Assembly (NCBI RefSeq): GCF_000980875.1
Contig: NZ_LAYO01000076.1
Coordinates: forward strand, 1-35,061
Direction: 5' to 3'
DNA from: Leucobacter sp. Ag1
GTDB taxonomy: Bacteria; Actinomycetota; Actinomycetes; Actinomycetales; Microbacteriaceae
Length of the DNA stretch: 35,061 nt
In this document: piece by piece, positions 7,852 to 15,295 of the stretch
Position numbering within the stretch: position 1 is the stretch's first letter
How the letters are laid out: each line of letters opens with the position of its first letter
Program-made: the position numbers and the translations under genes
Notes under the pieces: model-generated
Told to the model about the DNA's origin: nothing
Seen by the model: only the letters and a program-made list of their open reading frames with translations
Databases searched by the model: none

Positions 7852-8049
7852 ATGAACTTCTTCGGCTTCAACGTCTCAGGAGAACCGCCGACCGAGTACC
7901 GCCCTCGCGAGACCTTCGCGACGCACGAGGAGTTCGTGCGGTGGAATTGGCGGCGCCCCGGCGTCGTCGCCGACGGGGTGACGCTGGTCGAGCTCTACGA
8001 TCGCATCCGGGCGCTCGAGGCTCGGGTGCAGGAGCTCGAGGGCCGCTGA
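7852..8049 (+). CDS. Small orphan protein, 65 aa
   Basis: I do not recognise this protein. It begins MNFFGFNVSGEPPTEYRP, contains an aromatic and charged middle (THEEFVRWNWRRPGVVADG) and ends in an amphipathic helix with heptad character (LYDRIRALEARVQELEGR), suggesting a short coiled coil and oligomerisation. There is no signal peptide or membrane segment. Support for a real gene is a GAGAGGAT ribosome-binding site before ATG 7852, a -10-like TACGCT with an adjacent inverted repeat upstream, and codon usage like its neighbours. It is convergent with the small membrane protein at 8059, 9 bp away. Confidence 0.65.
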   Translation: MNFFGFNVSGEPPTEYRPRETFATHEEFVRWNWRRPGVVADGVTLVELYDRIRALEARVQELEGR

Positions 8050-8058
8050 CGTCGGCCG

Positions 8059-8232
8059 CTACTTGAACGCGTCGCGCAGCAGGAGCAGGTAGGCGAGCGC
8101 GAACACGGCCACGATCCCGACATTCACGCCGAGGCGCAGCCAGAAGTACTCGCGCAGGAACAGCACGTCCACGCCGACGATGAGCAGGCCCATCACGACG
8201 AGGTAGACGGTGACGAAGATCGTGTGAGACAT
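8059..8232 (-). CDS. Small two-helix membrane protein, 57 aa
   Basis: A 57-residue protein almost entirely made of two hydrophobic helices: about residues 3-24 (TIFVTVYLVVMGLLIVGVD) and 31-50 (LRLGVNVGIVAVFALAYLLL), ending DAFK. No family is recognised. The ATG at 8232 has GAGGGG at good spacing upstream, which is why I reject the longer in-frame start at 8286. It follows the isochorismatase-family gene on the same strand after a 152-bp gap that holds no other gene. A topology or scaffold role is possible but cannot be shown. Confidence 0.65.
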   Translation of the reverse strand: MSHTIFVTVYLVVMGLLIVGVDVLFLREYFWLRLGVNVGIVAVFALAYLLLLRDAFK

Positions 8233-8384
8233 GGGATCCCCTCGCTCTCGCTCGGGTCCGTTCTTCCGGGCCGTTGCGCTGAGCATACGCCCGCGAGCCT
8301 CGGGGTGGCGGCGCCATCGCTGCGCGCGAGCTGGGAGCGCTCAGGCCTTCGCGCGCTGGCGGAACCCTCCGCGCGGCACGTGGA

Positions 8385-8954
8385 TCAGGCGCCCGATCCG
8401 AGGATCTCGCGGGCGCGCAGCACCGTCGCGAACTCGCCGTGCAGGTTCGTCGCGGTCGTCTCCGATAACGAGGCCGCTTCGATCAGGTTCCCGTCCGGCG
8501 AGCGCCGGTCGAAGGTGTGCGTGGCATCGATCGCGAAGACCGTGTCGTAGCCGAGGTTGCCGGCCATGCGCGCGGTGGTCTCGCAGCAGTGGTTCGTCGT
8601 GATCCCGCAGATCACGAGCTGCGAGATGTCCTCCTGGCGCAGCCAGGCGTCGAGATCGGGTGTTCCGTAGAAGCTGGAGTTGACCTGCTTCCGCACGAGC
8701 AGGTCGGGATCGCCGGTGACGCAGTCCTTGAAGTCGTGGCCGGGCTGCCCCGGGTGCAGCGGAGAATCGGGGTTCGCGGAGTCGTGCTGCACGAACACGA
8801 GCGGCCACTCCCGCTCCCGCCAGTGCGCGATCAGCGCGGCGATGTTCGCCTCGCACGCGGGGTTGTCGCGCCTCCCCCAGAACGCGGCGTCGTCGAAGCC
8901 GCGCTGCATGTCGATCACGATGAGGGCGGGTCTCGCCGCGGGGCTCCAGGACAT
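8385..8954 (-). CDS. Isochorismatase-family cysteine hydrolase
   Basis: A 189-aa hydrolase of the isochorismatase/nicotinamidase superfamily. The catalytic triad is visible as D15 (ALIVIDMQRGF), K89 (LVRKQVNSSFYGT) and C123 (GITTNHCCETTARMA). The cis-peptide region typical of the fold also lies at this last site. Members hydrolyse amide or ether bonds in substrates such as nicotinamide, N-carbamoyl compounds or isochorismate. The nicotinamidase metal site (DxHxxxH) is not evident, so nicotinamidase is unlikely. ATG 8954 lies 6 nt after a TATCGT -10 box. An in-frame upstream start at 8981 is disfavoured. It sits 37 bp downstream of mutM on the same strand but has its own promoter. Confidence 0.88.
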   Translation of the reverse strand: MSWSPAARPALIVIDMQRGFDDAAFWGRRDNPACEANIAALIAHWREREWPLVFVQHDSANPDSPLHPGQPGHDFKDCVTGDPDLLVRKQVNSSFYGTPDLDAWLRQEDISQLVICGITTNHCCETTARMAGNLGYDTVFAIDATHTFDRRSPDGNLIEAASLSETTATNLHGEFATVLRAREILGSGA

Positions 8955-8960
8955 GCCTGC

Positions 8961-8966
8961 ACGATA
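8961..8966 (-). promoter_or_regulatory. -10 box, predicted leaderless promoter of the cysteine hydrolase
   Basis: TATCGT on the minus strand, 6 nt before ATG 8954. It lies in the 37-bp gap after mutM. Confidence 0.5.
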
Positions 8967-8991
8967 GCGCAGCTCACGCACCGGTTGGAGG

Positions 8992-9954
8992 CTACGTGCG
9001 CTTCCGCTGGCACTTCGGGCAGAAGTGCGATCCGCGGTTCATGAACGCCATGCGCTTGATCGGGGCGCCGCAGCGCGGGCAGGCCTCCCCCGTGCGGCCG
9101 TAGGCGTTGAGCGAGTGGGCGAAGTACCCCGCCTGCCCGTTCACGTTAACGTACTGCGCGTCGAAGCTCGTGCCGCCCTCGGCGAGGGCCTTCGCGAACA
9201 CCTCGCGCACGTGCGCGAGCAGCTCGGCGGCCTTCGCTGCTCCGATGCGGGTGCCCGCGGTCTCCGGGTGGATCCGCGCGCGCCACAGCGCCTCGTCCGC
9301 GTAGATGTTGCCGACACCGCTGATGACCCCTTGGTCGAGCAGTTGTCGCTTCACCGCGACCGGGCGGGCGCGCAGCCGCGCGACGAACAGCGCGTCGTCG
9401 AAGGCGGGATCGAGTGGGTCGCGCGCGATGTGCGCCGCCTGCCCGGGGATCAGCGCCTCGGTGGATCCGCGGCCCGCGGCGAAGCCGTCATCGGTGGCGA
9501 CGAGCGCGTCGATGGCGAGGGAGCCGAACAGCCGCTGATCCGAGAAGTCGAGGCGCAGCTCACCGTGCTCGGGATGCTCGATCCAGAGCCGCACGCGCAC
9601 GTGCGCGTCATCGGGAGCGTCGTGTGCGCGCAGCAGCATCTGCCCGCTCATGCCGAGGTGGGCGAGCAGCGCGACCGGAGGGCCGTCGGCGATCGGCACC
9701 CACAGGAACTTGCCGCGCCGGGCCGGCGCGGCAAACGAAGCGCCGACGATGCGACGTTCGAAGTCCGCGGCGCGCGCCGCAGCCGCGGCGGCGTCGAGAC
9801 TCACGCCCACGCCGCCGACCCCGGCTTCGTCCGAGAGCGGCACGTGGCGCTTCAGCGCCCGCGCGTCGCGCACCTCCGCGGCGACGACGCTCGCGCCGTT
9901 CAGCGCGGGCGCGAGGCCCGCGCGAACGACCTCGACTTCGGGGAGCTCGGGCAT
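8992..9954 (-). CDS. mutM: Formamidopyrimidine-DNA glycosylase (MutM/Fpg)
   Basis: A base-excision repair enzyme that removes 8-oxoguanine and formamidopyrimidines and nicks the strand by beta/delta elimination. The N-terminus MPELPEVEVVRAGL supplies the catalytic Pro and Glu after Met removal. A conserved Lys lies in ARRGKFLW. The helix-two-turn-helix region contains VISGVGNIYADEALW. The C-terminal zinc finger is C-X2-C-X16-C-X2-C. At 320 aa it is longer than the usual 270-290 because of an extra stretch near residues 28-68 (from DARALKRHVPLSDEAGVG onward, Ala-rich). It lies 14 bp after rnc, so it is cotranscribed with it. In many relatives smc comes next. Here an unrelated hydrolase and accessory genes intervene. 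Confidence 0.97.
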   Translation of the reverse strand: MPELPEVEVVRAGLAPALNGASVVAAEVRDARALKRHVPLSDEAGVGGVGVSLDAAAAAARAADFERRIVGASFAAPARRGKFLWVPIADGPPVALLAHLGMSGQMLLRAHDAPDDAHVRVRLWIEHPEHGELRLDFSDQRLFGSLAIDALVATDDGFAAGRGSTEALIPGQAAHIARDPLDPAFDDALFVARLRARPVAVKRQLLDQGVISGVGNIYADEALWRARIHPETAGTRIGAAKAAELLAHVREVFAKALAEGGTSFDAQYVNVNGQAGYFAHSLNAYGRTGEACPRCGAPIKRMAFMNRGSHFCPKCQRKRT

Positions 9955-9968
9955 CGCGAACGCCTCGC

Positions 9969-10685
9969 CTACCGGCCGTTGCGCAGCTGCGCGACGGCGT
10001 CGCGGGCGGCCGCGAGCTCGGCGGCCTTCTTGCTGGTGCCCCGGCCGGTGCCGACGGCGCCCGCGAGTTCGACGCGCGCGGTGAAGCGGCGATCGTGGTC
10101 CGGCCCCTCACCCGTGACGTCGTATGCGGGATGCGGCAGACCGCGGGCGGCCGCCTCCTCCTGCAGCGAGGTCTTGGGGTCGAGCGCGACCGTGAAGCGG
10201 TCGGGATCCTCGAGCAGCGGCGCGACGAGCTGGCGCACGAACTGCGCAGCCGTCTCGGGATCGGTCGACAGGTAGACGGCGCCGATGGTCGCCTCGACGG
10301 TGTCCGCGAGGATCGAGTCCTTGTCGCGACCGCCCGTCAGTTCCTCGCCCTTGCCGAGGCGCAGCTCGGAGCCGAGGCCGAGGCCTCGGGCGATCTCGGC
10401 GAGCGCGACCGTCGACACCAGCGCGGCGCGCCGCTTGGCGAGCTCGCCCTCCGAGAGATCGGGATAGTCGCGGTACAGCTTGACCGTGACCGCCTGGCCG
10501 AGGATCGAGTCCCCGAGGAACTCGAGACGCTCGTTGTGCGGCGCGCCCCCGTGCTCGTAGGCCCAGGAGCGGTGCGTCAGCGCGAGCTGCAGCAGCTCGG
10601 GATCGATCGCGACGCCGAACGATGAAAGAAAGCCGCCGGGCTCCCCCGAAGGGGATCCCGGCGGCATCATGTATTGCGAAGTCAT
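9969..10685 (-). CDS. rnc: Ribonuclease III
   Basis: A 238-aa double-strand-specific endoribonuclease that matures rRNA and cleaves structured mRNAs. The catalytic signature NERLEFLGDSILG starts at residue 51, and the second acidic patch is DTVEATIGAVYL. The C-terminal dsRNA-binding domain runs from about residue 165 to the end (PKTSLQEEAAARGL, ending GTSKKAAELAAARDAVAQL). The N-terminus is odd: codons 8-18 (PPGSPSGEPGG) encode a GC-rich UUCG hairpin followed by a pyrimidine tract, a terminator-like structure inside the gene. No start codon exists between the hairpin and the conserved domain, so translation must begin upstream, at ATG 10685 or the later ATG codons 6 and 7. It lies 39 bp after rpmF and precedes mutM. 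Confidence 0.96.
   Translation of the reverse strand: MTSQYMMPPGSPSGEPGGFLSSFGVAIDPELLQLALTHRSWAYEHGGAPHNERLEFLGDSILGQAVTVKLYRDYPDLSEGELAKRRAALVSTVALAEIARGLGLGSELRLGKGEELTGGRDKDSILADTVEATIGAVYLSTDPETAAQFVRQLVAPLLEDPDRFTVALDPKTSLQEEAAARGLPHPAYDVTGEGPDHDRRFTARVELAGAVGTGRGTSKKAAELAAARDAVAQLRNGR
10621..10664 (-). terminator. Terminator-like hairpin inside the 5' end of rnc
   Basis: Arms 10633-10646 and 10651-10664 pair as 8 bp, one mismatch, then 5 bp, around a CGAA loop (UUCG when read on the minus strand). On the minus strand the hairpin is followed by CTTTCTTTC. This looks like an intrinsic terminator placed just after rpmF and within codons 8-22 of rnc. It may limit rnc readthrough from rpmF, or be an RNase III target for autoregulation. 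Confidence 0.6.
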
Positions 10686-10694
10686 GCACTCGCG

Positions 10695-10715
10695 ACGACA
10701 TCACGAGGATGTCGT
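10695..10715. repeat. Short hairpin between rpmF and rnc
   Basis: Perfect 8-bp inverted repeat ACGACATC (10695-10702) and GATGTCGT (10708-10715) with a 5-nt loop. It lies 10 bp before the rnc start, so it may be an additional cleavage or translation-control structure. Confidence 0.45.
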
Positions 10716-10724
10716 GCAATCAGC

Positions 10725-10928
10725 TCAGACGTCGGCGACCTTGCGGCCCTTGTACTCGAGGAACAGGGGGGTGCCCTGCGAGTCCTCGACCACGCGAGCG
10801 CGGTGCGGGAGGCTGTAGACGGTCTTACCGTTCTCGACGGTCTTGACCAGCTTCGGGGCCTCGGCCTTCCACGCCGAACGGCGGTGACGGGTGTTCGAAC
10901 GCGACAACTTCCGCTTGGGAACAGCCAT
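10725..10928 (-). CDS. rpmF: 50S ribosomal protein L32
   Basis: A 67-aa large-subunit protein that begins [20 protein letters not shown], the L32 signature, and ends [12 protein letters not shown]. The zinc-ribbon cysteines of the zinc-binding L32 type are absent, so this is the cysteine-free paralogue type. It therefore needs no zinc. The ATG at 10928 has GGAGAG seven bases upstream. It lies 11 bp after the YceD/DUF177 gene, the standard bacterial arrangement. A terminator-like hairpin follows within the start of rnc. Confidence 0.97.
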   Translation of the reverse strand: MAVPKRKLSRSNTRHRRSAWKAEAPKLVKTVENGKTVYSLPHRARVVEDSQGTPLFLEYKGRKVADV

Positions 10929-10939
10929 GATGTTCTCTC

Positions 10940-11494
10940 CTACTTGCTATCCGGCGCGGGCTGTTCGCCCTCGCCACGGTCTGGGTCGGCCACAAAATCG
11001 GCCAGCATCGCCCATCGCGGATCAACATCCACGCTGGACACGGCTGCAGCTCCGGCCTCGCGCAGCTCACCGGACTCGGGATCGAGCCCCGGGCAGTCCG
11101 GGCGACACACAGGCTGGAACGGTAGTGCGAGCACTACCGCGTCTCGGAGCGGAGGTTCAAGATCCACGTGATCACCGTGAACCTCATACTCGTCGGCCTC
11201 CGAAGGAGTATACGCGAAAAGCTCTTGAAAATCGACTTCGAACGGTTCGGTGAACTGCGTGAGGCAGCGACCGCACTCCGCATGCATGGTCGTGCGGGCG
11301 GTTGCGGAGACGAGGATGCCCTCGTGGACGGACTCCAGACGCACCGCGAGGTCGAGCTGCTCGCCCGCCGGGATGCGGGCCAGAGCCTCGCCGAGCTGGT
11401 CGGGGACCTCGAGGGTGCGCTCCCGCTCCCGCATCTCGCCGGGGCGATTGATGAGGTCGCGGATGTTCTCCTGATAGACGCGGGTGTGATTCAC
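10940..11494 (-). CDS. YceD/DUF177 family protein
   Basis: A 184-aa protein of the YceD (DUF177) family, which is linked to rRNA metabolism and almost always precedes rpmF. Features are the N-terminal [21 protein letters not shown] at about residues 11-31, the CGRC pair in the middle and CRPDC further on. The usual third pair (GLCPxCG) is altered to GLDPESG, so a four-Cys site at best remains. The GTG at 11494 is chosen because it starts just before the conserved block. Longer frames run into coaD. It lies 17 bp after coaD. Expression is likely coupled with rpmF. Confidence 0.9.
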   Translation of the reverse strand: MNHTRVYQENIRDLINRPGEMRERERTLEVPDQLGEALARIPAGEQLDLAVRLESVHEGILVSATARTTMHAECGRCLTQFTEPFEVDFQELFAYTPSEADEYEVHGDHVDLEPPLRDAVVLALPFQPVCRPDCPGLDPESGELREAGAAAVSSVDVDPRWAMLADFVADPDRGEGEQPAPDSK

Positions 11495-11511
11495 CGATCC
11501 AGGGTACCGGA

Positions 11512-12006
11512 TCAGGCTGGGCGCGTCTTCTCGAGGTAGCGGCCGACGGCCGGAGGCACGTAGGACGCGACGTCGCCGCCGAGCGCCGCGACCTGGCGCA
11601 CGAGCGAGCTCGACACGTGGGCGTGGCCGGGATCCGGCAGCAGGAACACGGTCTCGACGTTCGCGAGGCTGCGGTTCATCAGCACCATCGGGGTCTCGTA
11701 GGCCACGTCGATCTGCGAGCGGATACCCTTCACGAGGACGGACGCACCCACCTCGACGCAGTAGTCGACCAGCAGGCCGACCGACCACGAGGCGACGACC
11801 ACGTTGCTCGGGATCGTCTCGTCCTCGTCGATGGAGCGCTGCAGCAGGTTGACCCGCTCGGCGATGGGGAGCATGGCGTGCTTGTCGGGGTTGTGCACGA
11901 CGAGCACGTGGACCTGGTCGAAGATCGCGGCGGCCCGGCGGATCACGTCGAGGTGTCCGAGGGTCACCGGATCGAAGGAACCGGGAACGACGGCGATTCT
12001 GGTCAT
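11512..12006 (-). CDS. coaD: Phosphopantetheine adenylyltransferase
   Basis: Catalyses the penultimate step of coenzyme A synthesis: ATP plus 4'-phosphopantetheine gives dephospho-CoA. The 164-aa length is typical. The nucleotidyltransferase motif [10 protein letters not shown] lies at about residues 9-18, followed by the KGIR motif and the C-terminal [15 protein letters not shown] segment. ATG 12006 lies exactly 6 nt after a TAGGCT -10 box, so a leaderless transcript starting the coaD-yceD-rpmF unit is likely. The 163 bp between coaD and recG hold that promoter and only weak hairpins. Confidence 0.97.
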   Translation of the reverse strand: MTRIAVVPGSFDPVTLGHLDVIRRAAAIFDQVHVLVVHNPDKHAMLPIAERVNLLQRSIDEDETIPSNVVVASWSVGLLVDYCVEVGASVLVKGIRSQIDVAYETPMVLMNRSLANVETVFLLPDPGHAHVSSSLVRQVAALGGDVASYVPPAVGRYLEKTRPA

Positions 12007-12012
12007 GCGGCC

Positions 12013-12018
12013 AGCCTA
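12013..12018 (-). promoter_or_regulatory. -10 box, predicted leaderless promoter of coaD
   Basis: TAGGCT on the minus strand, 6 nt before ATG 12006. Confidence 0.6.
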
Positions 12019-12169
12019 GAGGCTCCGATATCGACGCCGCGGCATTTTGCGGGTTCGCGCAGAATTCGTTCAGCGGTTCCGGATCGAGGTGCACGATTGA
12101 TCGCAGATCCTGCGACGCGACGGCGTGTCGCGCACCTCCGGATCGCACCGAAGGTGCCGCCGGGACGCG

Positions 12170-14356
12170 TCAGGACTTCGCGAGGTTGTCGAGGTGGTCC
12201 TGATCCCCCGCGATGAGCGCGGCGAGCAGCGGGGCGCCGTGGAGCTCGGGATCCGCGTCGAGCAGCGCGGCGGCGACGTCGCGCGCGTGCGCGATCAGTT
12301 CGCCGTGCTCGACCACGCGCAGGAGGCGCAGCGTCGAGCGCCCGCCCGATTGCTCGGTGCCGAGGATGTCGCCCTCGCGCCGCAGTTCGAGGTCGACCTC
12401 GGCGAGCACGAACCCGTCGCGGGTGCCCGCGACCGCATCGAGGCGCTCGCGCGCCACCATGCCGTCGGCCGCGGTGGTGAGCAGCAGGCAGAGCCCCGGA
12501 TGCTCGCCACGGCCGACGCGTCCGCGCAACTGGTGCAGCTGCGAGATGCCGAAGCGGTCGGCGTCTCGCACGACCATCATCGACGCGTTCGGCACGTTGA
12601 CGCCGACCTCGATGACGGTCGTTGCGACGAGGAGCTGGATCTCGCCGGCCGAGAATGCCCGCATGACGGCGTCCTTCTCGTCGGGTTTCATCGCGCCGGT
12701 GAGGCCGGCGGTCGTGATCCCGGCGAAGTCGGCGCGCGCCCGGAGCTCCGCCAGCGTGTCCTCGACGTTGGAGATCTGCGGCGGGGCTCCCCCGCCGCCG
12801 ACCTCCGGCTCGACCGGACCCGGATCCTCGACGCCTTCCTCTTTCGCGCCCGCCGCGATCGCGGGGCACACGACATAGACCTGGCGTCCGGCGGCGATCT
12901 CCTCGAGGGATCGGAGCCAGGCGCGGTCGGCCCACTTCGGCCGTTCGAACACGGGGACCACGAAGGTCTCGATGCCCTGACGCCCGGCCGGGAGGTCGCG
13001 GATCGCGGTCACCTCGAGGTCGCCGAAGGCCGTGAGCGCCACGGTGCGCGGGATCGGCGTCGCGGTCATGGCGAGCACGTGCGGCTCGTCGCCCTTGCGG
13101 CGGAGCGTCTCGCGCTGCTCGACGCCGAAGCGGTGCTGCTCGTCGATGACGACGAGGCCGAGGTCGGCGAAGGTCACGTTCTCGCTGAGCAGCGCGTGCG
13201 TGCCGACGACGATGCGGGCAGAACCCGCGGCCGTTGACAGCAGGGCGCGTTTGCGCTCGGCGGTCGGCATCTTGCTGGTCAGCAGCACGGGGTTCAGCAG
13301 CGGTGCCAGCTCGGGGCCCAGCGACTCGACGATCGACCGCAGGTGCTGCGCGGCGAGCACCTCGGTCGGCGCGAGCAGGGCGCTCTGTCCGCCGCCCTCG
13401 GCGACCTGCAGCATGGCCCGCAGCGCGACCAGGGTCTTGCCCGAGCCCACCTCGCCCTGCAGCAGGCGGTGCATGGGGTGCGGCTGCGAGAGCTCCTCGG
13501 TGATCGTGGAACCGGCCGCCCGCTGCCCGGCCGTCAACTCGAACGGCAGCGCCGCGTCGAAGCGGTCGAGCAGACCGCCGGCCTTCGGCGGACGCGGGGC
13601 GCTCGGCGCGATGCCCGCGCGGCGCCTGCGGTCGAGCAGCGCCAGCTGCAGTTCGAACGCTTCGCGGAACCGCAGGCTCTGCTGCGCCCGCTGCCAGTCG
13701 TTGGTGCGCTGCGGCCGATGCACGAGTTCGAAGGCCTCGCGCAGCTCCAGGATCCCCTCGGCGTCGCGGATCGACCGCGGCACCGGATCCTCGAGGGGGC
13801 CGAGCGCGTCGAGCGCGAGCCCCACCGCGCGCTGGATGGTCCAGCTGGGCAGCTGCCCCGTGGCCGGATAGATGGGGATCGGCGTCTCGGACCAGGCCTT
13901 CGCCGCCGCCTCGTCGAGTTCGGCGCCGTTCGTCACCGCGTCGTCGTCGAGCAGCTCGTAGTCGGGATGCTGCAGCTGCAGCTGACCCCGGTACTCGCTG
14001 ACCTTGCCCGCGAAGATGGCGCGCTTGCCCGGCAGCAGCTCGTTCGACCGCCAGGCCTGGTTGAAGAAGGTGAGCGAGAGGAAGCCCGTGCCGTCGGTGA
14101 TGCGCACCTCGAGCAGCTTGCCGTTGCGGCGCTGCATGCGGCGCTCGCGCACGTCGAGCACCTGCGCGACGACGGTGATCTGCTCGCCCACCGGCAGGCC
14201 GGTGAGCGCGGTGAGCTCGCCCCGGCGGGAGTACCGCCGCGGCACGTGGAGCAGCAGCTCGCCCATGGTGCGCATCTCGAACGCGCGCTGGAGCGCCTGG
14301 GCCGTGCGGCCGCCCACGACTCCCTCGAGTCGGGTCTCCAGGCTCGTGTCGTTCAC
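12170..14356 (-). CDS. recG: ATP-dependent DNA helicase RecG
   Basis: A 728-aa fork-reversal and Holliday-junction helicase. The N-terminal wedge/OB-fold region (about 1-160, with the LTALTGLPVGEQITVVAQVLDV strand set) precedes the helicase core. Walker A is GEVGSGKT, the DEQH box lies in VVIDEQHRFG, and motif III is AMTATPIPR. The C-terminal helicase half includes DRFGISQLHQLRGRVGRG. A Gly/Pro/acidic insert (KEEGVEDPGPVEPEVGGGG) between the two RecA-like lobes is also seen in actinobacterial RecG proteins. The start is GTG 14356, exactly 6 nt after a TAGCCT -10 box. It is divergent from rsmD, with a palindromic repeat between them. It is separated from coaD by 163 bp. Confidence 0.97.
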   Translation of the reverse strand: MNDTSLETRLEGVVGGRTAQALQRAFEMRTMGELLLHVPRRYSRRGELTALTGLPVGEQITVVAQVLDVRERRMQRRNGKLLEVRITDGTGFLSLTFFNQAWRSNELLPGKRAIFAGKVSEYRGQLQLQHPDYELLDDDAVTNGAELDEAAAKAWSETPIPIYPATGQLPSWTIQRAVGLALDALGPLEDPVPRSIRDAEGILELREAFELVHRPQRTNDWQRAQQSLRFREAFELQLALLDRRRRAGIAPSAPRPPKAGGLLDRFDAALPFELTAGQRAAGSTITEELSQPHPMHRLLQGEVGSGKTLVALRAMLQVAEGGGQSALLAPTEVLAAQHLRSIVESLGPELAPLLNPVLLTSKMPTAERKRALLSTAAGSARIVVGTHALLSENVTFADLGLVVIDEQHRFGVEQRETLRRKGDEPHVLAMTATPIPRTVALTAFGDLEVTAIRDLPAGRQGIETFVVPVFERPKWADRAWLRSLEEIAAGRQVYVVCPAIAAGAKEEGVEDPGPVEPEVGGGGAPPQISNVEDTLAELRARADFAGITTAGLTGAMKPDEKDAVMRAFSAGEIQLLVATTVIEVGVNVPNASMMVVRDADRFGISQLHQLRGRVGRGEHPGLCLLLTTAADGMVARERLDAVAGTRDGFVLAEVDLELRREGDILGTEQSGGRSTLRLLRVVEHGELIAHARDVAAALLDADPELHGAPLLAALIAGDQDHLDNLAKS

Positions 14357-14362
14357 ATCCCC

Positions 14363-14368
14363 AGGCTA
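14363..14368 (-). promoter_or_regulatory. -10 box, predicted leaderless promoter of recG
   Basis: TAGCCT on the minus strand, 6 nt before the GTG start. Confidence 0.55.
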
Positions 14369-14417
14369 TCGGGCACCTCCGACACCCGGCTCCGCGCGGC
14401 TCGCGCCTTCGGCCCGA

Positions 14418-14482
14418 GAAGGAGATCCGGGTTCAGAAGGACGTTCTGGCGAGAATCCTCCTCCTGAACCCGGATCTCCTTC
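14418..14482. repeat. Palindromic repeat element, copy A
   Basis: Perfect 19-bp arms GAAGGAGATCCGGGTTCAG (14418-14436) and their complement (14464-14482) around a 27-nt centre. The left arm continues into AAGGA. It is closely related to copy B at 32910-32976 (21 of 24 left-arm bases shared). It lies between divergent recG and rsmD, where a terminator is not expected. It therefore looks like a dispersed REP- or MITE-like repeat. Confidence 0.75.
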
Positions 14483-14532
14483 GGAAGCGACCCTCGAACG
14501 GAGGAGCAACCGGACGGTCGAGCACGACCGGG

Positions 14533-14538
14533 TACGCT
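14533..14538 (+). promoter_or_regulatory. -10 box, predicted leaderless promoter of rsmD
   Basis: TACGCT followed by 6 nt and GTG 14545. Confidence 0.6.
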
Positions 14539-14544
14539 CGTCCG

Positions 14545-15126
14545 GTGACCAGAATCATTGCGGGCAGTGCGGGATCGCTGCGACTCGAAGTCCCCAAGGC
14601 GGGCACGCGTCCGACGAGCGACCGGGTGCGCGAGGCGATCTTCTCGGCGCTCGATTCGTGGGGCCTCATCGAGGGCGCGCGCGTGCTCGACCTCTACGCG
14701 GGGTCCGGCGCGCTCGGCCTCGAGGCCATCAGCCGCGGCGCGGCGCGCGCGACCCTGGTCGAGAAGCACCCGCAGGCGGCGCAGGTCGCGGGCCGCAACG
14801 CCCGCACCGTCCTCGGCGCGTTCCGCACGGCGAGCACCTCCCCCGAGGTCGACGTCGCACGGCAGTCGGTGCAGCACTTCCTCGACGGGCAAGCGCCCGT
14901 CGCCGCGTGGGACGCGATCCTGCTGGATCCGCCCTACGACCTGGGCGAGGAGGAGCTCGCAGCGAACATCGCGGCGCTCCCGCCGCTGCTCGATCCCGAT
15001 GGCGTCGTGCTCGTGGAGCGGTCGAGCCGCAGCCCCGAGCCGAGCTGGCCGGAGGGCCTCGTCCGGATCCGCGAGAAGCACTACGGCGAGACCGTGCTGT
15101 GGTGGTCGGAGCTCGCCGGGCGCTGA
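14545..15126 (+). CDS. rsmD: 16S rRNA (guanine(966)-N(2))-methyltransferase RsmD
   Basis: A 193-aa SAM-dependent methyltransferase that modifies G966 of 16S rRNA. It begins MTRIIAGSAGSLRLEVPKAGTRP, typical of RsmD (RIIxGxxxGRxL-like). The SAM motif is ARVLDLYAGSGALGLEAISRGA at about residues 45-66, and the catalytic N6/N2-methylase motif DPPY lies in AILLDPPYDLG. The GTG start at 14545 follows TACGCT by 6 nt, which predicts a leaderless transcript. It stands alone and is divergent from recG. A bidirectional terminator lies between it and gabD. Confidence 0.95.
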   Translation: MTRIIAGSAGSLRLEVPKAGTRPTSDRVREAIFSALDSWGLIEGARVLDLYAGSGALGLEAISRGAARATLVEKHPQAAQVAGRNARTVLGAFRTASTSPEVDVARQSVQHFLDGQAPVAAWDAILLDPPYDLGEEELAANIAALPPLLDPDGVVLVERSSRSPEPSWPEGLVRIREKHYGETVLWWSELAGR

Positions 15127-15186
15127 GCCTCCAGCGTCACGGTGCTGCGGCGCCGTAGAGACGCACCCTAGACGCGCCACAACGGC

Positions 15187-15224
15187 GAACGGGCGCCGGA
15201 ACCCGGAGGTTCCGACGCCCGTTC
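15187..15224. terminator. Bidirectional terminator between rsmD and gabD
   Basis: 17-nt arms (15187-15203 and 15208-15224) pair with a single mismatch around a CGGA loop. It lies between convergent genes. T-tracts are weak, as is common in high-GC actinobacteria. Confidence 0.7.
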
Positions 15225-15295
15225 GATCCTTCAGATCGCCGTCATGCTGCGCGAGGAACGAGTCGCAGTATCGCGCAGGATGACGTTCCCGGTCG

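Noticed and set aside
12116-12157. Two small hairpins (6 and 5 bp) after recG
   Set aside because: They are short and lack a U-tract. They may be weak terminators, but the support is too slight to call.
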